The notes beneath the pieces are model-generated. The model searched no databases, had not been told where the DNA came from, and saw only the letters and a list, made by a program, of their open reading frames with translations. A DNA stretch of 64,000 nt from Magnetococcales bacterium (GTDB lineage Bacteria > Pseudomonadota > Magnetococcia > Magnetococcales > UBA8363), in assembly GCA_002753515.1 (NCBI GenBank), contig PEAK01000018.1:1-64000 (forward strand), read 5' to 3'. The translations under genes were made by a program, and so were the position numbers. This document shows, piece after piece, positions 16,797 through 25,008 of the stretch (the first letter of the stretch is position 1; the number at the start of each line of letters is the position of its first letter).

Positions 16797-18065
16797 CTAC
16801 AGGCTTTCCCGAGACTCCGATTCACGATTCCAAACGGGGGGATTTTGCACCCGTTCACCTTCAAATCTGCTTGGCCCCAGCTCTTCAAACTTGATGTACG
16901 ATGTGGTGCGGGGACGGCTGATCATCCGCGGATCAGGCTCGATCTCAACACCTTTGAGGAAAGTCAACATACCGATACGGTAGATGAATTCCCCGATCCG
17001 CTCATGGTCCATACCATTGTCATTCCAGAATTCCCACACCTTCTCGACAAAGTCGGTGAAATTGCTCCGATCCTCGTCGGTTTCAAGCTTCACGAACGGC
17101 ACCAGAACCGATCCCATGGTGTCACCGATCTTGAGGGTCCGCTTGCCGCCGACCAGGATGGTGGCCCCACGATCTTTACCGGGCTTGAGCGCCTTATGCA
17201 TGACATTGATACAGTGCATGCAACGCACGCAATCGCTGTTGTCCACAACCAATTCCTTGCCGCGAACCGACAAGCAGCGGGTGGGACACCGGGTGAGGAC
17301 GTTATCGATCAGGTACTCCATCCCCTTTTGTTCGATGAACTCGGCGACCTTGGCTTGGTTGACCTGCATGTCACCGCGCCAGGTACCGATGATGGGCATG
17401 TCGGAGCGAACGATGGCGTTGGAGCAATCGTTGGGACAGCCGGAAAGTTTAAATTTGAACTTGTAGACGAACTCGGGGCGGTGCAGATAGTGGATGAAGG
17501 TGTCCGTGATATGCTTGGTCATCTTCATGGTGTCGTAGCAGGCCATTTCGCAGCGGGCCTGGCCAACGCAGCACTGCAGGGTCCGCATGGCGGCACCGGA
17601 ACCGCCGATGTCCCAACCATTGCTCATCAGGTCTTCGGCGCATTGCAAGGAGCCGGCATCGTCAAAACCCAACAGGAGGACGTCACCCGACATGCCATGG
17701 AATTGCAGGATGCCGGCGCCATTCTTCTCGGCGATGTCGGCCAGATTGCGCAGGGCATCGGTGCTGTACACCCAACCCGGCGGTTCAATGACGCGCACGG
17801 TGTGGAAATTGGCCAAACCGGGATATTTGCTCGCTTTGTCGGACACCCGGGCGATGATGCCGCCACCGTAGCCGGGGGCATTGAGGATCTTGCCTTGCCA
17901 ATAATTCCATTTATTCTGATAGGATTCTTCCAATTGATTCAAAAGTTGCGCGATAACCGGACGCTTCTTGGAATATTCCTTCAGATCGGTGACAAAGCTT
18001 GGCCACGGACCCGACTCCAATTCATTCAGCATCGTTGTATTCAACGGCATTCTTTCAGTACTCAT
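16797..18065 (-). CDS. dsrA: Dissimilatory sulfite reductase alpha subunit DsrA
   Basis: This 422-residue protein is the first gene of the minus-strand dsrABL operon. GPWPSFVTDLKEYSKKRP near the N-terminus and GGSGAAMRTLQCCVGQARCE (residues about 153-172) are characteristic of DsrA. The four-cysteine sirohaem-cluster site is in CCVGQARCE plus SGCPNDCSN, and a ferredoxin domain has CPTRCLSV and CVRCMHC. The length matches the family. The ATG at 18065 follows GAGGAG. It binds the catalytic sirohaem with DsrB. Neither dsrEFH nor dsrC follows, unlike in classic purple-sulfur-bacterial clusters; these may lie elsewhere. Confidence 0.95.
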   Translation of the reverse strand: MSTERMPLNTTMLNELESGPWPSFVTDLKEYSKKRPVIAQLLNQLEESYQNKWNYWQGKILNAPGYGGGIIARVSDKASKYPGLANFHTVRVIEPPGWVYSTDALRNLADIAEKNGAGILQFHGMSGDVLLLGFDDAGSLQCAEDLMSNGWDIGGSGAAMRTLQCCVGQARCEMACYDTMKMTKHITDTFIHYLHRPEFVYKFKFKLSGCPNDCSNAIVRSDMPIIGTWRGDMQVNQAKVAEFIEQKGMEYLIDNVLTRCPTRCLSVRGKELVVDNSDCVRCMHCINVMHKALKPGKDRGATILVGGKRTLKIGDTMGSVLVPFVKLETDEDRSNFTDFVEKVWEFWNDNGMDHERIGEFIYRIGMLTFLKGVEIEPDPRMISRPRTTSYIKFEELGPSRFEGERVQNPPVWNRESESRESL

Positions 18066-18335
18066 ATCAAAACTCCTCGATAGGTTTCGGCTTCATTGGA
18101 TGCATGCCCCCGCAACATGAAACGCTTCAAGCACGCAAGGGATCCGTCACGCCTTAAGGGCGCGAGAGAATCACAGATACTTCGGTATACCGGGATTCTA
18201 CATGGCTGATGCAGACATGACAACTTTGAAAGATCATTTTCTCCCCGTTTTCGCTATTCTTCTTCAAGATTCCCCATTCTTCAAGGGCCAGCCAAACAAA
18301 TTCCACGCATTTTCACGGCACCCTGTACGCCAACA

Positions 18336-18566
18336 TTACGATATATTATTATTATGTTTGACAAATTTTATAAATTCCATCAGTTCATGGTCCGATGCCA
18401 GGACATCGGCACAGGCACACTGCCCCCCACCGTAAACCTGAATTTCGCCATCATCTCCCACCACCGCCGCCGCATAGCCGGCAAATTCCACGAACAAACG
18501 CGCCAGCTCTTCCCGCTGCAACACTCCCTGAGCCATCCAGGCAACGATCTGTTCCCTACCCCGCAT
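18336..18566 (-). CDS. Hypothetical small protein
   Basis: A 76-residue frame lying 17 bases after the longer unknown gene on the same strand, with a purine-rich stretch (AAGGGGGAG) upstream of its ATG. The sequence reads like a folded helical-then-beta protein: EELARLFVEFAGYAAAVVGDDGEIQVYGGGQCACAD. It has a Cys-Ala-Cys and no hydrophobic segment. I do not recognise a family. Coding is supported by composition and by its tandem position only. The ending FIKFVKHNNNIS is AT-rich, unlike its body. Confidence 0.45.
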   Translation of the reverse strand: MRGREQIVAWMAQGVLQREELARLFVEFAGYAAAVVGDDGEIQVYGGGQCACADVLASDHELMEFIKFVKHNNNIS

Positions 18567-18583
18567 CTTTTGGGCGCTCCCCC

Positions 18584-19444
18584 TTACAAAGGCAATTCAA
18601 TCTGATTGAGTTGACTCAAATCTCCCGGTTTTATCTTTTTAATTTTGCCCTCCCCATGCGCCAGGGGCACCAACTCATACGCATCGACAATCCGCCCACT
18701 GGCATCCATCAAACAGGAGTGCGTCACCCCCGCCGCAAGAGAAAGCAGACCCCGCGCCTGACGCCGGGCCTGGTTACGGCTCCCTTCCATGGCAATCGTT
18801 GAGTTGATCTTTCCATAAGTCCGAATGGTAAACGCCGGGGGATTCGGCACGCACTCGGTAGGAGGGATAAGTGCCTCCTCTTCGACAACTTCAGCAGGCG
18901 GGATAAGAGGCGTCTCTACGACAACGTCGGCGGATGGGTTGGGGGGCATCTCTTCGACAATGTCGGCGGACGGGACGGGAGGCGTCTCTTCAGCAACATC
19001 GGCAGACGGGATGGAAGGCCTCTCTTCGACAACGGTGGCAACAACCGCATCGGGTTCGGGCTCTTCTGATAGAACGGGAGAAGGAATTGGAACTGTTTCC
19101 TGATTGTGACAACCGGGGAAATGCCCGTCACCCAAGCCGCAAAAGCAATGCTCAAAGCCCAGATACCACCGTCCATCACCGATGGTAATGGCGGAACCAT
19201 CTTGAAAAATAAAACGTTTTTTTCCAAATCCCTCATCCACCCGGATGGCCATCCCGCCGCATACGGAATCGAGAAACTCCCCGGCAACGGTTTGAAAAAC
19301 ATGGCCATCATGATTAAATCGTTCGGCTATGGATGCGGCGATCCTCTCCATGACCCTCTCCTCTTCAAAGAGACAAGCGGTCTTTCCACATGCCCGAGCA
19401 ACAGACAGGCTGTCGCTGGAAACAAGATCCTGCCAATCTTTCAT
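18584..19444 (-). CDS. Unknown protein with a Pro/Glu-rich repeat linker
   Basis: I do not recognise this protein. The N-terminal part (about 120 residues) contains AASIAERFNHDGHVFQTV, FIFQDGSAITIGDGRWYLG and a Cys/Gly/His-rich tail FCGLGDGHFPGCH that could hold a metal. A linker follows with five imperfect repeats of the type PSADVVEETPP. The final ~75 residues look globular (FTIRTYGKINSTIAMEG, then HSCLMDASGRIVDAYELV), possibly a roadblock- or profilin-like sensor fold. The start is uncertain. ATG 19444 is used; ATG 19351 has the best Shine-Dalgarno site (GAGGAGAGGG), and the frame stays open up to 19570. Confidence 0.6.
   Translation of the reverse strand: MKDWQDLVSSDSLSVARACGKTACLFEEERVMERIAASIAERFNHDGHVFQTVAGEFLDSVCGGMAIRVDEGFGKKRFIFQDGSAITIGDGRWYLGFEHCFCGLGDGHFPGCHNQETVPIPSPVLSEEPEPDAVVATVVEERPSIPSADVAEETPPVPSADIVEEMPPNPSADVVVETPLIPPAEVVEEEALIPPTECVPNPPAFTIRTYGKINSTIAMEGSRNQARRQARGLLSLAAGVTHSCLMDASGRIVDAYELVPLAHGEGKIKKIKPGDLSQLNQIELPL
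18853..19023 (-). repeat. In-frame Pro/Glu-rich peptide repeats
   Basis: Five imperfect units of about 12-14 codons (for example PSADVAEETPPV, PSADIVEEMPPN, PSADVVVETPLI) encode an acidic, proline-rich linker inside the unknown gene. Codon-level divergence between units argues for an old, selected repeat rather than a recent slip. Confidence 0.7.
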
Positions 19445-19738
19445 AAGGTATCCGCTGAAAATACCGTTCCCCACCCCAAGGGACAACGTAAAAAAATGGT
19501 CGGTTCGTTGATTCCCCATTCCGCACCCGATCCCCATACCCGTGGAAGACACGGCCCGGGACTCACCCATTCCTCACTAAGAGGCAATAATTGCGCAAGG
19601 CCTTTAAAAGAATTATGATGCATTCCACCGCCGTATCCCATCCACCGGCAATCTTCCATGCCAAGCGGCATAGGACCCCATACTGAACACAATAGGGATG
19701 GAACACGCCACTATTGGCATTACAGGAGAGGAAAAAAC

Positions 19739-20212
19739 ATGATGATCAAAAAAATGGGACTTTTGGTAGTCTCCAGCTTATTCGTGTCCACACTCGCGAT
19801 GGCCGCTGCCCCCCAGGAAGATCAAGAAATTGACAAGCGTACCTGCCAAAAATGGGCGCAGGAAGATGGCATTGCCGCCGACAAAATGGAAGGCTACATC
19901 AGTAAGTGTATGGCGGAATTGGCTGGAACTGTAGACACCTATGGTGGTCAGGACGCGATCCCGGACAACGCCCCTCCGACTGGTGGTGCCCCGGCAGCCG
20001 GCAAACCCGCCGGTGCGGCAGCTCCAGCAGCGGCACCCGCAGCTCCAGCAGCCGGTGCCCCGGCAGCAGCCAAACCCGCCACCCCCGCAGCTCCGGCAGC
20101 AGCACCCGCAGCCCCGGCAGCGGCCAAACCCGCCACCCCCGCAGCCCCAGCGGCAGCTCCGGCAGCTCCAGCGGCAGCCAAACCAGACGCAGCCAAGCCA
20201 GACAAAAAATAG
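19739..20212 (+). CDS. Secreted or periplasmic protein with Ala/Pro-rich tail
   Basis: A 157-residue protein starting at ATG 19739 after a strong CAGGAGAGG site. Residues 1-23 form a signal peptide (KKMGLLVVSSLFVSTLAMAAA). A short folded part follows with two cysteines (RTCQKWAQEDGIAADKMEGYISKC, likely a disulfide hairpin), then a low-complexity tail of APAAAPAAPAAAKPATP repeats ending in AAKPDAAKPDKK. Such tails often span the periplasm or cell wall. No enzyme motif is visible. It is a single-gene transcript with its own terminator 24 bases after the stop. Confidence 0.85.
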   Translation: MMIKKMGLLVVSSLFVSTLAMAAAPQEDQEIDKRTCQKWAQEDGIAADKMEGYISKCMAELAGTVDTYGGQDAIPDNAPPTGGAPAAGKPAGAAAPAAAPAAPAAGAPAAAKPATPAAPAAAPAAPAAAKPATPAAPAAAPAAPAAAKPDAAKPDKK

Positions 20213-20235
20213 CCAGTGCGGTCTGGAAGATGGTT

Positions 20236-20279
20236 AAAAAAAAACGGCTTCCAAACACCAATTGGGAGCCGTTTTTTTT
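20236..20279 (+). terminator. Rho-independent terminator after the Ala/Pro-rich protein gene
   Basis: AAAACGGCTTCC pairs with GGGAGCCGTTTT across a short loop and is followed by a run of eight T residues. The A-rich left flank also makes it a possible bidirectional terminator, which would serve the minus-strand small gene at 20370-20522 as well. Confidence 0.9.
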
Positions 20280-20369
20280 GGCGCAGATGTCCCGATCACA
20301 ATAACGGGGCGCTGCCACTCCGAAAAAGACAAAAAACTGACACCTGCGAAAACCCCACCAAAAAACTTG

Positions 20370-20522
20370 TCAGGACTTCACGTGGGACAATTCCTGAATG
20401 GGCTTCTGCCCTTTAAACCTCCCCATGAGAGATTTCATGGAGTACTGGGCTGGATTGGAAATCCCAAGCCCGTAGACAAAACTGATAGCAACAAAGAAGA
20501 CCAGGAAGATAGTAGCGAGCAT
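20370..20522 (-). CDS. Small single-span membrane protein
   Basis: A 50-residue frame from ATG 20522 to TGA 20370, preceded by AAGGA eight bases upstream. The N-terminal half is one hydrophobic helix (LATIFLVFFVAISFVYGLGI). The second half is basic and polar (SMKSLMGRFKGQKPIQEL). It lies 144 bases downstream of the polyferredoxin gene on the same strand and before a possible bidirectional terminator, so it could be the last gene of the metal-efflux operon. No family is recognised. The Shine-Dalgarno site and clean membrane-helix pattern support coding. Confidence 0.55.
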   Translation of the reverse strand: MLATIFLVFFVAISFVYGLGISNPAQYSMKSLMGRFKGQKPIQELSHVKS

Positions 20523-20666
20523 AACCGATCCTTAGTAATGGTTTTTCCCTTGTACCGTGCGTGCCACCTGCGGCTCAAGCCAACGAGCCGGTACAACAAC
20601 CGCTCAGACTTTCGATAGTCTCACGGCAGTCCTACGCAAAGGGCGTACCATTCTTCCCAACTCCGT

Positions 20667-22556
20667 TTAAAACCGCATACCCATGCTTTGTGACATCAAC
20701 CACAGGTTGGCCGCGCTCATGGCGGCAATGAAGGACAGCATGGGAATGAGCCGCCAGCCCGTCAAACGTACCCCACCCGCCTGCAAACCCCATCCCCGAT
20801 GCCGCAAAATCACGACCGCCAACCCCACCCCCAAGGCCATGAGACCCGTCTGTGCCAGGAACAACACCTGTTCCCCTCCCCCACCTCCGGCCATACGCGC
20901 CGCCCTCTCCGCCGCACTCAATGCCGCCATTCCCGTCCCCAACGGATTGGCCAGCACCTCCCAAGCACCTCCCGTCTCACGATACAGATGATCCAGGTTA
21001 TGGGAAAGATGGTATACGAATGCCAACGGCAATGTCGAAAAGGGCAAGGTCACAAACAGACGACGGTAGCCCAACGCCTGCGGCATCAGCATGCGTGTCA
21101 CCCCGATAGCCAGGGCATACACCACCACCGGAAACAAAAAACCTCCCACCATGCCCAGGGTGAAACTGATGATGGGCTTGCCCGTTTCCCCGAGCCATTG
21201 CGCCAAACCCGCCATCCATGTACCCCAAATGGGCATCATGGTCACGCCATGAAAACTGGTGATCCCCAGCAATGCCAACATGAACCAGGCCCCATCCCAC
21301 ATGGGTCGCGCCTCAGCCAACGCCTCCGCTCCCGGAGGACGCAAACGCCAGGAAACATTGCCGTATGGACAACTCAAAGCACATTGGCCACACGAAATAC
21401 AAAAGGTATTTTGGGAAAAACGGCCAATCGTCAGATGGGTGGGACAGGGTTCAATCGTGGCTGATCCATTGTAACACTCCATAGTTGTGCAGTTGGTACA
21501 CAGATCCTGCTCCTGCGCCCGCACCCCAATGGGTGCCAAACGTGAGTAAAAGCCCAACGTCCGTCCCACTGGGCAAAAATAGCGGCAAAAGGCCTTCCGC
21601 TCAAACAACAACAAGGAAACCAAGGACAATATCACCATCAATAAAGCCATCAAGGCTGTTGCCTTGGGAATACCCGTGACACCAATACCCAATTCAAGCC
21701 AAGTCAACCCCATGAACATGACCAGTGCCGGCCAAACACTCCGTAACAGCCGTGGAACCTTCAGATTCAAACCTGGAGGCGGCATAACCCGCTGCCAAAG
21801 CCGCCGCCGCACCAACCAAGTTGCCAGGGTATCCCAGGGGCAAATGGCACACCAAGCCGTTCCGATAAAAAATACCGATACCACCACCAAAGGCCACCAC
21901 AGGTTCCAGACGAAAAAGGTGGCCAGATTGCGCTCCGGCAATGACGTACCCACCAATCCTGCGGTAACGACCACCAAAAAAACGAGCAGGGCAATCATTT
22001 TAAGACCTACCAGCGGCCAGGGGGAACGATTGAGCCAACGAACGACCCTGCCAAACAGGGGCATTCGTGCCAGATTGTACGTGGCTTGTGGACGTTCCTT
22101 GGGCGCTCCGGCCCATACACCCCAAAGCATCATGGCAACCATGATGGCCACAACACTCCAGACATAGACCATCGGCAAACCCGGATGCTGATGACCGCCC
22201 CCGGCACCATGCTCCCCATGTCCTGTTGTCGCATGACTCCCATGGTCGCCCTGCGATGTGCCATGTTCGTGCGCGCTCGGGACAGGTGCGACAATCCCGT
22301 GATTCTCATGTTCGGGCGCGCTTGGGACAGGTGCGACAATCCCATGATTTTCATGTTCGTGCGCGCTCGGGACAGGTGCGACAATCCCGTGATTTTCATG
22401 TTCGTGCGCGCTCGGGACAGGTGCGACAATCCCCTGACTTTCATATTCTTGCGCGCTCTGGGCAAAAGTACCGGGTGCCGTAACCATGGAAACCCATAAA
22501 ACAATCAATGCAATGAAACCAGTGCGTTTCCAGGAACTGCTTTGCGTGATGGTCAT
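20667..22556 (-). CDS. Membrane polyferredoxin (NosR/CcoG-like) with His-rich repeat N-terminus
   Basis: This 629-residue protein has a signal sequence, then a periplasmic stretch of four 15-residue repeats (EHENHGIVAPVPSAH) and a His-rich tail (GHGEHGAGGGHQH). About five to six membrane helices follow with cytoplasmic iron-sulfur sites: WCAICPWDT, CRYFCPVGR, CTNCTTMECYNG…CP and CISCGQCALSCP. The CxxxCP motifs are those of NosR, NapH and CcoG. CcoG is known to reduce Cu(II) to Cu(I). As last large gene of an RND metal-efflux operon, a copper-reducing or copper-sensing role is plausible but inferred. It starts 37 bases after the adaptor gene. Confidence 0.8.
   Translation of the reverse strand: MTITQSSSWKRTGFIALIVLWVSMVTAPGTFAQSAQEYESQGIVAPVPSAHEHENHGIVAPVPSAHEHENHGIVAPVPSAPEHENHGIVAPVPSAHEHGTSQGDHGSHATTGHGEHGAGGGHQHPGLPMVYVWSVVAIMVAMMLWGVWAGAPKERPQATYNLARMPLFGRVVRWLNRSPWPLVGLKMIALLVFLVVVTAGLVGTSLPERNLATFFVWNLWWPLVVVSVFFIGTAWCAICPWDTLATWLVRRRLWQRVMPPPGLNLKVPRLLRSVWPALVMFMGLTWLELGIGVTGIPKATALMALLMVILSLVSLLLFERKAFCRYFCPVGRTLGFYSRLAPIGVRAQEQDLCTNCTTMECYNGSATIEPCPTHLTIGRFSQNTFCISCGQCALSCPYGNVSWRLRPPGAEALAEARPMWDGAWFMLALLGITSFHGVTMMPIWGTWMAGLAQWLGETGKPIISFTLGMVGGFLFPVVVYALAIGVTRMLMPQALGYRRLFVTLPFSTLPLAFVYHLSHNLDHLYRETGGAWEVLANPLGTGMAALSAAERAARMAGGGGGEQVLFLAQTGLMALGVGLAVVILRHRGWGLQAGGVRLTGWRLIPMLSFIAAMSAANLWLMSQSMGMRF
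22257..22448 (-). repeat. 45-base tandem repeats coding for His-rich peptide units
   Basis: Four and a partial copies of a 45-base unit lie in frame in the polyferredoxin gene. The unit reads EHENHGIVAPVPSAH, and the first copy has drifted to EYESQGIVAPVPSAH. Near identity of the inner copies suggests recent expansion by slippage or recombination. The His and Glu residues could bind metal. Confidence 0.9.
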
Positions 22557-22593
22557 TTATTTTCTCCAGACGGCCTGTTTGATAGTGCCACGC

Positions 22594-23694
22594 TCACTGG
22601 ATGGAACGACTCAGTAGGGAGCGTAGATTGGCATCCGCTGCAAACAAAGATCGCACCTGCACCACAACTTTTTCTCCCTCTTTCACTCCTTCCAATATCT
22701 CGATAAATCCATCGCCCTTATTCCCTGCCACAACCGAACGTGGTTCCAATACCCCGGCACCACGCTCCACCAGGACTATCTGGCGGGTACCGTGATCCAG
22801 GAGTGCGGAGTCGGGAATGGCAAGAACCATGGCTCCGGTAGTTGGCGCCGAAAGATGCACAACGGCATACAGAGCGGGCCGCAACAAACCATCAGGGTTG
22901 GCCAGTTCAATACGCACCTGAACCGTGCGGGTCTCAGCGGACAGCGTGGGATAAATCAAGGTCACTTTGCCGTGGAATGTCTTGTTGGGAATCGCCTTTA
23001 GAACAACTTCGGCGGGCACTCCTTCGCGTATCAAGCCCACATCCTGTTCGTACACATCCGCCACCACCCAAACGGTTGTCAAATCGGCAACACGATACAG
23101 CATCTCACCCGGAAGGACGCGCATCCCCTGAATGGCAGCCTTCTCCAAAATGATCCCGTTCACCGGGGAAATGACACTCATGGTCCGCCCAAATTGACGC
23201 GTGTTACGCAAGCGTTTGATCTGATTTTCGGAAATATCCCAGTTGCGCAAGCGCATCAACGCACTTTCAGTCAGCTCATGGGCCGTGGCCCGGGTCTCGG
23301 CATCGGCCCCGTGAAGCGACAGCTCGGACCTGGCCGCAGCCAAATATTCACTTTGCGTCAAAATCAACGCCGGGCTATAGACCTCCATCAACGATTGCCC
23401 TTTCTGCACCACCTGCCCGGTAGTGTTGGCATGGAGCTTTTCAATCCAGGCTTCATACTTCAGATTGATGATCTGGAGCCTGCGCTCATCCACCTGGACA
23501 GTGCCCACAGCCCGGATGGAACGGGCCAAGGATCGCCGAACGACGCCTTCGCTCTTGACCCCCCATTGTTGAATCTTGTCCACATCGATACGGATCAACC
23601 CATCCCCTTTATCAGCCACTTCAGCCGTCGCTGTATCAACCACCATCATGGCCAATACGCATGCCATCATGGAAACAAGCTTGGCGCACTTCAT
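22594..23694 (-). CDS. Periplasmic adaptor (membrane fusion protein) of an RND metal-efflux pump
   Basis: A 366-residue protein with a signal peptide (LVSMMACVLAMMVVDTATA). The HlyD/CusB-type order is seen: a barrel-sandwich half (SIRAVGTVQVDERRLQIINLKYEAWIEKLH), an alpha-hairpin region (SLMEVYSPALILTQSEYLAAARSE) and the second lipoyl half (SVISPVNGIILEKAAIQGMRVLPGEMLYRVADL). A beta-barrel domain follows. It would link the RND pump to the outer-membrane channel. Its start overlaps the end of the channel gene by four bases (ATGA). It is the second adaptor in this operon; the other is at 28534-30084. Confidence 0.9.
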   Translation of the reverse strand: MKCAKLVSMMACVLAMMVVDTATAEVADKGDGLIRIDVDKIQQWGVKSEGVVRRSLARSIRAVGTVQVDERRLQIINLKYEAWIEKLHANTTGQVVQKGQSLMEVYSPALILTQSEYLAAARSELSLHGADAETRATAHELTESALMRLRNWDISENQIKRLRNTRQFGRTMSVISPVNGIILEKAAIQGMRVLPGEMLYRVADLTTVWVVADVYEQDVGLIREGVPAEVVLKAIPNKTFHGKVTLIYPTLSAETRTVQVRIELANPDGLLRPALYAVVHLSAPTTGAMVLAIPDSALLDHGTRQIVLVERGAGVLEPRSVVAGNKGDGFIEILEGVKEGEKVVVQVRSLFAADANLRSLLSRSIQ

Positions 23695-24989
23695 AAATCA
23701 CCCCCGATCAACCGTTCCACTTCTGCCAGACGGATTTGGGCCTCAAATTGAGCCTTGAGCCAATCGATTTGAAATTTTTTCAGTCTTTGGGCTGCATCCA
23801 ATACCGCAACCGACTCCGCAGAACCGGTTTGGTAACTCTTCAAGGCGGATTGCAACGCCATGCGCGCCTGCGGCATCAACGTATTCTCGGTCACTTGCGC
23901 CACTTCCCGAGCCTCTTCCAGGCTTAACAGATTTTCTTTGAGAGTCGATGCGATACGCACGTGTTCCGCTTGCAATTGTGCCTGCACCGCCCCGTTTCGG
24001 GCGACGGCCTCCCGTTGCCGCGCCCGGTACCCGTCCCATGGTACGGGCAGGGTCAATTCCACCTGGGCTTCAAAGCCATCCTTTTCCTCGGGGTTGCGGC
24101 GTTGCACCAACCCCACCCCGAGGGTGATATCGGGATACCACCCTTTCTCAACCAGCCGTTGATTCTCATCGACAGCATCGGCCCGTGCCGCAACCATGCT
24201 CTGCACGGGATTGTCCCTCAACGCACGTTCCAACAATTGGGCATAATCCAACATTTCTGCGGCTGGCAGCGGACGCAATTCAGGATGTTCGACAATGGGC
24301 GCATCCGGCGCACGATTGACCAAGGCATTCAATCGTGCGCGAATGCGACTGCGCTCTTTGCCCAGGCGCACCTTGTCGACTTCCAACGCCCCCCGTTCCG
24401 CTTCCGCCGTTGTCACTTCCGATTGCATAGCCCTGTTTTGCGCATACCGAAATTGCGCCATGCGAACCAAAGTGCGCATGATCTGGATCCATTCCTCCGT
24501 CTGATCCATGGTGAGGTGGACCCGATGGTAGTCGGCATAGGCCGTTTTGATCCGCAGGGCGATGTCCGCCTCGACATCCGCCAGCTTGCCCAACGCCTCG
24601 CGATTTTCCGCCTCGGCAATGGTCCGTTGTGAATCCCGTTTTCCCCACCAGGGCAACTCTTGTTGCATGAGAAATTTTTCCGTCGCCACCCGTCCGGGCA
24701 AACCTTCACGGTTTTTGCTCACATCCTCCAGGGTCATCTGCAATTTGGGATTTGGCAACACCCCCGCCCCTGCCACCCGGGCAGCGGCCGCATCGGCGTC
24801 CAAACGCGAGGCCAACAACTCTGGATTCATTTTTTTGGCTAGTACGAGGAGATCGGCCACCGAAGCGCCCACCACCTGCTCATGCGCATGCGACTCCGCA
24901 GCTTCCGCAACACCAGACAACCCGAGTCCCGTCACCAAAAACAAGACCATCCCGAATAAGTGACAACCTGATCTCTCAGGACACAGCAT
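23691..24989 (-). CDS. TolC/CusC-family outer-membrane efflux channel
   Basis: A 432-residue protein with a cleavable signal (VLFLVTGLGLSGVAEA) and the duplicated helical-barrel pattern of outer-membrane efflux proteins. Motifs include NPKLQMTLEDV near the start, QQELPWWGKR, and the internal second repeat GWYPDITLGVGLVQRRNPEEKDGFEAQVELTLPVPWDG. The LPWWGK and TLPVP pieces are typical of metal-efflux (CusC/CzcC) members. It lies between the 126-residue periplasmic protein (19-base gap) and the second adaptor (4-base overlap), so it is co-transcribed with both. Confidence 0.9.
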   Translation of the reverse strand: MLCPERSGCHLFGMVLFLVTGLGLSGVAEAAESHAHEQVVGASVADLLVLAKKMNPELLASRLDADAAAARVAGAGVLPNPKLQMTLEDVSKNREGLPGRVATEKFLMQQELPWWGKRDSQRTIAEAENREALGKLADVEADIALRIKTAYADYHRVHLTMDQTEEWIQIMRTLVRMAQFRYAQNRAMQSEVTTAEAERGALEVDKVRLGKERSRIRARLNALVNRAPDAPIVEHPELRPLPAAEMLDYAQLLERALRDNPVQSMVAARADAVDENQRLVEKGWYPDITLGVGLVQRRNPEEKDGFEAQVELTLPVPWDGYRARQREAVARNGAVQAQLQAEHVRIASTLKENLLSLEEAREVAQVTENTLMPQARMALQSALKSYQTGSAESVAVLDAAQRLKKFQIDWLKAQFEAQIRLAEVERLIGGDL

Positions 24990-25008
24990 GGCGCACCCCC
25001 AATTCGGT

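Noticed and set aside
13749-18065. Sulfate-reducer sulfite reductase locus
   Set aside because: The dsrL gene in the operon points to the oxidative direction; no dsrD is seen. The direction still needs phylogeny.
16845-18083. 412-codon plus-strand frame covering dsrA
   Set aside because: It mirrors the strong codon bias of dsrA on the other strand and shows no recognisable domain.
20262-20618. Plus-strand frame downstream of the Ala/Pro-rich gene
   Set aside because: It runs through the terminator hairpin and has no ribosome site. The minus-strand 50-residue frame in the same place is better supported.
22257-22448. CRISPR-like or satellite repeat
   Set aside because: Units are contiguous without spacers and stay in frame as a peptide repeat, so they belong to the coding gene.
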